Assembly: GCA_945860545.1 (NCBI GenBank)
Contig: CAMAQM010000016.1
Location: forward strand, 1 to 42,163
Reading direction: 5' to 3'
Length of the DNA stretch: 42,163 bases
Source: Bifidobacterium breve
Lineage (GTDB): Bacteria; Actinomycetota; Acidimicrobiia; Acidimicrobiales; Acidimicrobilacustridaceae
Position 1 is the first letter of the stretch. Every line of letters begins with the position of its first letter. A program made the position numbers and the translations under genes. The notes under the pieces are model-generated. The model saw only the letters and a program-made list of their open reading frames with translations. It made no database searches and was not told where the DNA came from. Positions 1 through 6,909 of this stretch are shown piece by piece.

Positions 1-848
1 GTCACTGATGGCGTCACGTCGTTCTGTGCCGACAACACCGGCGCGGACCCAAGATCCGAGGCAGTGGCAGGGAGTGTTATCCCGTCAGAGGACTCAACTG
101 TCGTTGCACTGGAGGGAGGGCTGGGAACCATCACCAACAGAGCAGCGCACACGACCATCGCGGCCATCGACCGAGAAACCGGGCGGGACAAGAGGCAAGA
201 ACCGAACATTGATGTTCGCTGCGCGTCGGCCTCGACCGGGCGTGACCCCAGCAGCAGCCGCTTGCCCATTTGCCGAAGTCGACCCACCAGACACCCCCGG
301 AGATTCGGCGACGAGCCGAATGCGATGTTTTGCGTCCGGACCATAGCCGTCTCGGGCGGGCCACCCATCAGTTCTGCAGCCGACGCGCTCCACTCTTCGA
401 CCACCCGATATACCCCGAACTGCCCTTCCCCCATGGCCTGCGGGTGGTTGTGCCACGTTCCCCGCCATCCTTGTCTCCACGCCTGTCGCGCCGTCGTGCT
501 GTGCTGCGGTGCCGGATTCCCCCGGGCGGTGACAGGCCGGCCAGATTGTCACTCTGGCGGTGATAGAGGGCCGAGTCGCCCGGAAGTGGGGGAGGACAGG
601 TCTCAGTGGGCCAGTCGGTGGCGCGGGCAAGGCGTTGGACCGTTCGCCAACTGGAGTGCCCCCGGCAGGTCTCGGACCTGCGGCCTACCGCTTAGGAGGC
701 GGTTGCTCTTCCTCCGAGCTGTGGGGGGGTGTGGGGTCCGCCGAGCGGTGGATCCGACCCGGGACCACGGTGCGATGCTTGGTGACCCCGCAGCGACGAG
801 GACTGCCGTGGTGATCAACTCGCTCGCAACGTTGGTGCATCACCGCAT
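1..848. other. region without convincing protein genes; holds a decayed tRNA
   Basis: Several open frames exist on both strands, but they overlap one another, are rich in Arg, Pro and Ser as expected for random high-GC frames, and show no domain, no signal peptide and no family resemblance I recognise. The only recognisable element is the tRNA-like sequence at 657-728 on the minus strand. The stretch may be plain intergenic DNA or the residue of a lost element; no integrase or direct repeat was seen to support the second idea. Confidence 0.6.
657..728 (-). tRNA. tRNA-Arg (anticodon CCT), degenerate, probable pseudogene
   Basis: Read on the minus strand, the D arm has a GCTC/GAGC stem, the anticodon arm has a perfect ACCGC/GCGGT stem around a CTCCTAA loop (anticodon CCT, decoding AGG), and the T arm has a perfect GCAGG/CCTGC stem. 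Several conserved positions are lost. Position 8 is C instead of T. The T loop reads TCCGAGA, so T55 is C and the last loop base is A. The acceptor keeps only five pairs, with C-C and A-C mismatches at its two ends. No CCA is encoded. The fold is clear but the changes argue for a non-functional or unusually divergent copy. Confidence 0.6.
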
Positions 849-1310
849 CTAGGGCCGGGGTTGGACCGGCGCTGAAGGTGTTGACGCAGGGCCGTAGCCT
901 CCGGCGTTCGCTGCCCGCACGGTCACCGTGAAGCGCTGGCCGTTGTTGAGCCCCTTGATCGTGCACGTCGTTGCTGGCGCAGCCACTTCGCACCACGCTC
1001 CCCCCGGGTCGGCGACCGCTCGGTAGCTGATGAGTGGCCCGCCCCCGATGTTGGTCGGTGGCGACCATCTCACGACGAGCGCCCGTGAGGCGGGTGTCAC
1101 CGAGATGATTGAGGGCGGGCCGGGAGGTGCAATGGGTGGCGTGACGGCGAGGTCAACCCGGTCGGCGTTGGATGGGGCGATCAGGTTCGTGGCGGCGAGC
1201 CCATTCCACGTGGTCGCCGCCACGACCAACGTGCCCAGTGCCAAGCAGGCCGCCGCCCACCGCCAAGGGCGCCACGTCCCTCCCCACTTGTTCACGTGGT
1301 ACGCCCTCAT
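849..1310 (-). CDS. small secreted fibronectin type III protein
   Basis: A 153-residue protein with a basic N-terminus, one hydrophobic segment at about 18-37, and one fibronectin type III domain at about 62-150 (conserved Trp82, the SYRA strand, and a repeat end near YGPAS). Cys107 and Cys116 could form a disulfide in the folded domain, which suits export. After the hydrophobic segment, residues 38-49 carry L-A-A-T-N-x4-S-N-A. The TasA-like protein encoded upstream in the same unit has the same spacing of these residues. The gene starts 7 bases after the signal peptidase gene ends, so the two are almost certainly co-transcribed. It is likely a surface or matrix protein processed by that peptidase; this is inference. 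No catalytic motif is present. Confidence 0.75.
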   Translation of the reverse strand: MRAYHVNKWGGTWRPWRWAAACLALGTLVVAATTWNGLAATNLIAPSNADRVDLAVTPPIAPPGPPSIISVTPASRALVVRWSPPTNIGGGPLISYRAVADPGGAWCEVAAPATTCTIKGLNNGQRFTVTVRAANAGGYGPASTPSAPVQPRP

Positions 1311-1317
1311 GTCGACG

Positions 1318-2994
1318 TCAGAGACTCGGGACCCGGTAGCGCCACGATCGGAGCCCGTCGGTCACCCAGAAGTCCGCGCCCCGCGTACCTGACCCGCTCA
1401 TACCGATTGGCTGGCCTGTCGTGGATGCCACGCGCTCGAGTGCCGTGAAGGTGGCGACGTCGATGGGCGGTGTCGTACCTGGTGGCGCCGCGCGTAGCGG
1501 GACCAGCGCGCGCCGATGTCGGGTGGCGAGCAGCGTCGCCTCACCGAGTTGCTGTGCGCGTGCAGTGGACCGCATCGCCGTCAGCCACCCGATTGCCACC
1601 ACCAACAGGCCGATCCCCACCGCGAGCAGTGCAACGTTGCGTGGCAGGGTCAGCGGTCCGATGGTCACCTCTGGTTCTGTTGCGACGCTTGATGGGACGA
1701 CTCCCGAAGCGGTCACCGAACCCACCGCCGGTGCACTGTTGCTCGCCAGTTCAGGAGCGGGATCTGGCGGGAGCGCCCCTCCCTGCGGGCGTCCGGGTGC
1801 GCCAGGTGGTCCGACTGCTGCAACCGGGGGCTCCGGTGTTGCGGCCACCCCATCGAGCACGAACGCTTGTGTGGCGGTGGCGACAACGCCACCCGATCCG
1901 GAATCAGTGACTGCTACGAGTTCAAGTCGGATCTCTCCCTGACGACCGGCGACGGCACTCGAATCGAGGGCCGCCTCCCAGATGGAAGCCAGATCGAGCG
2001 GAACTGTGGCTACCGCCTCCCCGGTGGCAAGTGGTGTCGATACCGATGGACCGATCTCTCTTCGCCAGCCAGCGTCAGAGGCCACTGACGTGGTCACCTC
2101 GAGAGAGGACCCTGTTGGCGCTAGTCCCTCGGCGGGGAGCAGCTGGGATCTGACCTTGACCACCAAGATCGGGGTGACTGGGGCGAACACGCTGTCACCG
2201 GTTTGGATGCCGTCCTCGCCGTGCACCGAGATCACCTGAGCGTTGCCGTTGGCCGGTTGCTCCCAGTTGAACGAGGTCGTCACAGTCCACGGGGTGTTCC
2301 CTGATCGACTCGTGTCGGTCGGCGTCCGCAGCACCCCGACTGCCGTCAGCAGGATCGGCACAGTGAGGAGCGCCCACAGCCACGGCGGTCCCGGTCGCCG
2401 GACCGCCAGACGGGCGACCGGGTCGTCACTGGCCGCACCCTCATCAGTTCGTGTGGCGGCCGTTTCCGGCTCGCCGTGCTCGAGTCCACTGGCCAGGTCC
2501 GCCATGTCGCCCGATCGGCGCCGCCTCACGACGCCCCCTTGCATCGCTGCGAAACCCGCTGCTGCGGCGCCTGTGGCGAGTACGGCCACGAGGAATGGTG
2601 ACTGCAGCATGCCCAAAAGACGCCCGACGTGCGGAATCGCCACCACCTGTGCGCCGATGACGTCATCGGAATCTGGGCGCACGGCGTCCACGGTGTCATT
2701 GGCGTCACCTTGCAGAACGAGACGGTCGCCGTCGGTTGCCACCACTCGGTGGACGACAATGGCGGCGTCACCTCCCGGCTGGCGGTAGGCAACAACGTCG
2801 CCGGGTTGATACGGGGGGTCGGGGCGGACGACCACGAGATCGCCGGTGTCGAGCGTGGGAGCCATGGAGTTCCCGACGACTGACAGGTATGCCGTGGGAC
2901 CACCAATCGCTGAGGGGCCGACCAGCCACCAGGCCGCAACCGCACAGAGTGCAATTGCAGCCCGGCGGACTGACCGGTGGACATGGTGCGACAC
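1318..2994 (-). CDS. SipW-type signal peptidase I fused to a DUF5305-like region
   Basis: A 558-residue membrane protein. Residues 11-30 form a membrane anchor. They are followed by the S26 signature with the nucleophile Ser43 in GNSMAPTLDTGD and then VVHRVV, where His82 replaces the Lys of ordinary bacterial enzymes. This is the SipW/ER-type Ser-His form of signal peptidase. Further hydrophobic segments lie near 133-152 and 204-222. An extracytoplasmic beta-rich region (about 235-385) resembles DUF5305, followed by a Pro/Ala-rich linker, a membrane segment near 455-475 and a cytoplasmic tail. Typical SipW proteins are about 190 residues, so the C-terminal extension is unusual. The start is a GTG with no clear ribosome site. 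SipW enzymes process a restricted set of substrates such as TasA, and the genes on both sides here encode candidate substrates. The peptidase call is firm; the DUF5305 call is from pattern only. Confidence 0.85.
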   Translation of the reverse strand: MSHHVHRSVRRAAIALCAVAAWWLVGPSAIGGPTAYLSVVGNSMAPTLDTGDLVVVRPDPPYQPGDVVAYRQPGGDAAIVVHRVVATDGDRLVLQGDANDTVDAVRPDSDDVIGAQVVAIPHVGRLLGMLQSPFLVAVLATGAAAAGFAAMQGGVVRRRRSGDMADLASGLEHGEPETAATRTDEGAASDDPVARLAVRRPGPPWLWALLTVPILLTAVGVLRTPTDTSRSGNTPWTVTTSFNWEQPANGNAQVISVHGEDGIQTGDSVFAPVTPILVVKVRSQLLPAEGLAPTGSSLEVTTSVASDAGWRREIGPSVSTPLATGEAVATVPLDLASIWEAALDSSAVAGRQGEIRLELVAVTDSGSGGVVATATQAFVLDGVAATPEPPVAAVGPPGAPGRPQGGALPPDPAPELASNSAPAVGSVTASGVVPSSVATEPEVTIGPLTLPRNVALLAVGIGLLVVAIGWLTAMRSTARAQQLGEATLLATRHRRALVPLRAAPPGTTPPIDVATFTALERVASTTGQPIGMSGSGTRGADFWVTDGLRSWRYRVPSL

Positions 2995-3043
2995 GGGTAG
3001 CGGCGGTCCACGACGGGGGAATCAGCGTTGGGTTGACGCGGTC

Positions 3044-3502
3044 TCAGGAGTCGTACGCCACGACTGACAGGCCATCGACGTCAGCGACTGGCAATGAACC
3101 GGTTCCGCTCGTCGGGCAACTGACCTTGCCGGCGGTGGCACCCGTTCCGACCTTGCACTTTGCCCAGGTGGCGGAACCAGCATCGGCCTTGAGTTGGACA
3201 AACACGCTGGCGTTGGCGGCTTCCACGGGCACCGCTGCCTGTGCGCCGCTGCGGGCCACGTCAAAGGAGACTGAGGTGACCTCGGGAGTTTTCGTCCCGT
3301 CGGGTTGGGAAGTCGGATCAGCGTTGAAGTTGACTCCGGTGACGTCGAAACCGGCGACAACGTCGACTCCCTGACCGGCATTGGATGCGTCCACGTTGTT
3401 GCTCGCAGCGAGCGCTGACCCGGCGAGTACGGCAGCGGCTGCGAGTACGGCAGCGGTAGCGGCCCGCCGGCCGCGTCGGGAGAGGGGAGATGTGAATGTC
3501 AT
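3044..3502 (-). CDS. small secreted TasA-like / SipW-dependent protein
   Basis: A 152-residue protein with a basic N-terminus (RRGRR), a hydrophobic Ala/Val/Leu segment at about 14-33 and a mature part of short beta strands without further membrane segments. A Cys pair in the C-terminal third (KCKVG...VSC) could form a disulfide. After the hydrophobic segment, residues 31-42 read L-A-A-S-N-x4-S-N-A, matched in the fibronectin III protein downstream. Size, layout and position directly before a SipW-type peptidase gene resemble actinobacterial proteins of the TasA/camelysin class, some of which form matrix fibres. That function is inference, since similarity to TasA itself is weak. A strong AGGAGG lies 8 bases before the ATG, and 49 bases separate this gene from the peptidase. 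As first gene of the unit it is probably the most expressed. Confidence 0.7.
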   Translation of the reverse strand: MTFTSPLSRRGRRAATAAVLAAAAVLAGSALAASNNVDASNAGQGVDVVAGFDVTGVNFNADPTSQPDGTKTPEVTSVSFDVARSGAQAAVPVEAANASVFVQLKADAGSATWAKCKVGTGATAGKVSCPTSGTGSLPVADVDGLSVVAYDS

Positions 3503-4018
3503 AGCGTCGACCTCCTAGGTCGCTCGGGGTTGTTGTGCGCCGCGGTCGACACACCGGCCCGCCATGTGTACCGCTGCCGTTACGTCGGGCGACATGACGG
3601 TCCTGTGTCGTGCGCAGCCCGATGGCAACACTCGGCGGGGGGGTGCGGTTCCAGCGGGTGGCGGATAGCGCCTACCGGCGCCGGTGTTCGAGGTGCACCG
3701 TGTGCAACGTCCATGTTGTTTGCATGTCGGCTGTGACGTATTTCATGGTCCAGAACCAGCCTGCGGATGCTGCCAGGGTGGTGCATGGCCCGGCGGTCCT
3801 GGCGACCACCGAGATGCGATCCTGAGTCCACAAGTCTGTGACATGCCGAAACGCTGTGGAAGGTGGTTTTCCCACTGCCGTGGCGCGATGTCGTGGTGAC
3901 CCGGCAACCCAGTGTCGGTGAGGAGGTGCGCCCTCAGGTCTCCAGTTGATGGCAGCACCCTGACCAGGAGTGATCAACGGGGGATCGAGATCGACGATTG
4001 TCCTCAGTGCCGAGGGTG
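3503..4018. other. 516-bp intergenic region
   Basis: The region lies between the start of the TasA-like gene and the end of gcdH, both minus strand. Short open frames occur but none has a ribosome site with coding-like composition. It must hold the promoter of the export unit and the end of the gcdH transcript. I could not identify a convincing -35/-10 pair, a riboswitch or a strong terminator. The only structure noted is the hairpin around the ribosome binding site at 3508-3522. Confidence 0.5.
3508..3522 (-). promoter_or_regulatory. hairpin enclosing the ribosome binding site of the TasA-like gene
   Basis: On the minus strand CGACCT and AGGTCG form a perfect 6-bp stem with the 3-base loop AGG. 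The AGGAGG ribosome site of the downstream gene spans the loop and half of the stem, so folding would hide it. Stem and start codon are 5 bases apart. The structure is seen; a role in translation control is inference. Confidence 0.4.
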
Positions 4019-5236
4019 TCAGGTGCCCGGGGCGTTGAACGCGTTGATTCCGGTGATGGCCTGGCCGAGTACCAGCGTGTGGATCTCGTTGGTTCCCTCG
4101 TAGGTGAAGACCGACTCGAGGTTGTTCATGTGTCGGATGACCGGGTACTCGAGTGTGATGCCGTTGGCGCCGAGGACGCCGCGGGCCTCGCGGGCTACCC
4201 ACAGGGCTTCGCGCACGTTGTCGAGTTTCCCGAAACTGACCTGCGCCGAGGACAGTTGCCCGGCGTCCTTCAGGCGACCGAGGTGGAGGGCCAAAAGCAT
4301 GCCCCGGTTCACCCGAACCATCATTTCCACGAGCTTGCGTTGCGTGAGCTGGAACGCAGCGATCGGTGTCCCGAACTGGGTTCGTGAACCGGCGTAGTCC
4401 AGCGCCGCCTCGTAACACGCCCTCGCAGCACCCATGGCGCCGAACAGGATACCGAAACGGGCTTCGTTGAGACACGACAGCGGACCCCGCATCGTCGACA
4501 CCCCTGGGAGACGGGCGGCGTCGGGCAGCCGGACGTCGGTGAGGACCAGTTCGCTCGTGACCGACGCCCGCAGGGACATCTTTCGTGGGATGTCATGGGC
4601 GGCGAATCCCGGGGTGTCGGTCGGCACGATGAACCCGTGGATGGTGCGTCCGGTTTCATCGGCGGCGTCGCGGGCCCACACGATGGCGATGTTGGCCACA
4701 CTGCCGTTGGTGATCCACATCTTGGCGCCGTTGATCACCCAGTCGTCGCCGTCACGACGGGCGGTGGTGCGCATGGACCCGGGGTCGGACCCTGAGTCGG
4801 GTTCGGTCAGGCCGAAACAGCCGATCACTTCCCCGGCGGCCATGGCCGGCAACCACTGCTGCTTTTGTTCCTCGGACCCGAACGCCCAGATGGGGAACAT
4901 GGCCAGTGACCCTTGCACCGACACGAACGACCGGGCACCCGAATCGCCCGCCTCAAGCTCGGTGCACGCCAGCCCGTAGGCGACTGCACTCGCTCCCGAA
5001 CAGCCGTAGCCCTCCAGATGCATGCCCAACAGGCCCATCGCTCCGAGGTCGGTGGCCATCTCCACCGGGAAGGTTCCCTGTTCGAACCAGGTCCCGACGT
5101 CGGGCACGATCCGGTCGGTCACGAAACGTCGAACCGTGTCCCGACCGAGGAGCTCCTCGTCGTTGAGCAGTCCGTCAAGATCCAAGAAGTCGTGGGGGTC
5201 GCCGGTGCCGAACTGGTTGGGCTGTGATGCGCTCAT
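4019..5236 (-). CDS. gcdH: glutaryl-CoA dehydrogenase-like acyl-CoA dehydrogenase
   Basis: A 405-residue FAD flavoprotein covering the full acyl-CoA dehydrogenase fold. Diagnostic stretches match glutaryl-CoA dehydrogenase: the early LNDEE...RDTVRRF helix, GYGCSGASAVAYGLA, SGARSFVSVQGSL with the Arg that binds the distal carboxylate in characterised enzymes, GCFGLTEPDSGSDPGSM, and TYEGTNEIH with the catalytic base Glu380 near the end. Known enzymes oxidise and decarboxylate glutaryl-CoA to crotonyl-CoA in lysine and tryptophan breakdown. GGAGGA lies 5 bases before the ATG. The gene is divergent from the phosphodiesterase at 5339 across about 100 bp and stands alone in its orientation locally. 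A related dicarboxylyl-CoA substrate cannot be excluded. Confidence 0.88.
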   Translation of the reverse strand: MSASQPNQFGTGDPHDFLDLDGLLNDEELLGRDTVRRFVTDRIVPDVGTWFEQGTFPVEMATDLGAMGLLGMHLEGYGCSGASAVAYGLACTELEAGDSGARSFVSVQGSLAMFPIWAFGSEEQKQQWLPAMAAGEVIGCFGLTEPDSGSDPGSMRTTARRDGDDWVINGAKMWITNGSVANIAIVWARDAADETGRTIHGFIVPTDTPGFAAHDIPRKMSLRASVTSELVLTDVRLPDAARLPGVSTMRGPLSCLNEARFGILFGAMGAARACYEAALDYAGSRTQFGTPIAAFQLTQRKLVEMMVRVNRGMLLALHLGRLKDAGQLSSAQVSFGKLDNVREALWVAREARGVLGANGITLEYPVIRHMNNLESVFTYEGTNEIHTLVLGQAITGINAFNAPGT

Positions 5237-5338
5237 GGGATCCTCCGGAAGGTCGCTGACACAAGTTTGGCTTCCCGTTCACCCAACGGCCATTCCCGGC
5301 ACACCCCCCGGGTCGGCGCCGATCGGTAGATTCTGGCC

Positions 5339-6889
5339 ATGACCGTCGTCGATCCTGCCTACCGACCCGCCACCGACGAGCACCAAGCCGATGTCGAGAC
5401 CGCTCGACGGGCGCTGTTGGACCCCGCCATGGCCCACATCGTGGACATGGTCCTCAGTGTCGACGGCGACACGTACGAGGCGTCCTCCGTCGACGGGCGG
5501 GTCCGTTTCCGTGCCCGACCCGAGGGCACCGACTGGGCGTTTGAGGTGACCGGCGTCGAGGGCGCCGACCCACTCGCCAACCAGGACCCGGGCCACGACA
5601 CGCCACTGACCGCCGAGCGGGCCAACCCCTACCCGGTGCGCACCGCCAACGCCTACCCGTTCGCATTCGACCAGATCGTGCAGCTCTTTGACGCACCCGC
5701 AGCACCTGACCTCGTGGCCATCCACACCGCCGGCCACAACTGGGAGGATCAGGGCGGACATCGCGGCGAGCACGGTTCCATCGGTGTGGTGCAGGCCCGT
5801 GCACCATTCATCATGGCGGGTGCGGGGGTCCGCCAGGTCGGGATGCTGGCGCGTTCGGCCCGACTGGTCGACATCGCCCCCACGGTGCTGGCGCTCATGG
5901 GGGCCGAAGCCGGCACTGGCATCGCCTGCAACGGGTCGGAGAGACACGACGCCCTGTTGGCCCGCCAGGACGGCGAGGTCATCGCCGAACTGTTGGACCC
6001 CACCGGTCCTGCCCCCGACCACGTGGTGGGGTTCCTCCTCGACGGCACCAACGCCAACGTGCTCCACGACCTCGTCGGGCGTGGCGAGGCTCCCAACATC
6101 GCGCGACTCATGTCGATGGGGACCACGCTTGCCCACGGGGCGATGTCGTCGCTGCCCACCATCACGCTGGCCAACCACACGTCCATCCTGACCGGGTGTT
6201 ATCCCGGCCACCACGGTGTGCTGCACAACGCCTGGTGGGATCGGGCGCGCGGTGAGCAGGTCATCACCAACTCGCCGTACCACTGGATGACCTCCATGGA
6301 ACACCTCGATCCCACGGTCGAGTCGTTGTACGCCGCGGTGAAGCGCCACTTCCCCGGGTCGTTGGCGGTGTCGGTCAACGAACCGTGTGACGCCGCCGCC
6401 GACTACTCCATCTTCGATCTGATGCGGCGGGGCGAACCGTTGCCGGCCATGCCCGCCGCTGACGAGATGCCCGACGCCACCGAACGCTTCGTCCGCCCGG
6501 TGAAGGACTACGAGGTGTCCTCGCGCATCGACCACACCGCCGTCGACCAGTTCGTCGGGATCTGGAGCGGGCACTACCGCGGCGACAGTTGGCCGTTGCC
6601 GAAGTTCACGTGGGTGAACTTCACCCTGACCGACGCCGCCTTCCATGAGGGCGGGCCGTACTCGGACATCGCTGCGGCCAGTGTGCGTGACACCGACGCC
6701 CGGGTGGGTCGCATCCTTGCCGCAGTGGAAGCGTCAGGGGCCTGGGACCGAACGGCGTTCTTCCTCACCGCCGATCACGGCATGGAGGAGAGCAACCCGG
6801 GGTGCACCGGCAACTGGGCTGATGCCCTCAACGACACCGGCGTTGCCTACCGCGACGAGGGCTACTCCTTCATCTACGTGAACCCGTAG
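5339..6889 (+). CDS. alkaline-phosphatase-superfamily phosphodiesterase with permuted domain order
   Basis: A 516-residue protein with all the metal and catalytic motifs of the nucleotide pyrophosphatase/phosphodiesterase branch, but in rotated order. The usual first motif is Asp235 (FLLDGTN), followed by the Thr276 nucleophile (TITLANHTSILTG, then YPGHHG), Asp432 and His436 (TDAAFHEGGP), and Asp479/His480 (TADHGME). The last usual ligand, a His in a GTHGY-like motif followed by a hydrophobic strand, is found instead near the N-terminus as His145 (GEHGS, then ARAPFIMAGAGV), with VDIAPTVLALMG after it. The residue-1 to 195 part therefore corresponds to the normal C-terminal end and is joined ahead of the normal N-terminus. 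No signal peptide is seen, so the enzyme is probably cytoplasmic. Substrate unknown. The superfamily call is strong; the permutation is read from motif order. Confidence 0.85.
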   Translation: MTVVDPAYRPATDEHQADVETARRALLDPAMAHIVDMVLSVDGDTYEASSVDGRVRFRARPEGTDWAFEVTGVEGADPLANQDPGHDTPLTAERANPYPVRTANAYPFAFDQIVQLFDAPAAPDLVAIHTAGHNWEDQGGHRGEHGSIGVVQARAPFIMAGAGVRQVGMLARSARLVDIAPTVLALMGAEAGTGIACNGSERHDALLARQDGEVIAELLDPTGPAPDHVVGFLLDGTNANVLHDLVGRGEAPNIARLMSMGTTLAHGAMSSLPTITLANHTSILTGCYPGHHGVLHNAWWDRARGEQVITNSPYHWMTSMEHLDPTVESLYAAVKRHFPGSLAVSVNEPCDAAADYSIFDLMRRGEPLPAMPAADEMPDATERFVRPVKDYEVSSRIDHTAVDQFVGIWSGHYRGDSWPLPKFTWVNFTLTDAAFHEGGPYSDIAAASVRDTDARVGRILAAVEASGAWDRTAFFLTADHGMEESNPGCTGNWADALNDTGVAYRDEGYSFIYVNP

Positions 6890-6909
6890 AGGCCGAGCCA
6901 CCTGTTGGG

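Noticed and set aside
94-630. 178-residue minus-strand frame near the window start
   Set aside because: No ribosome site, no domain and overlaps equally long frames on the other strand.
5279-6646. 455-residue minus-strand open frame
   Set aside because: Lies exactly opposite the phosphodiesterase gene; composition (Gly, Val, His, Asp runs) is that of an antisense frame in high-GC DNA and no family is recognised.
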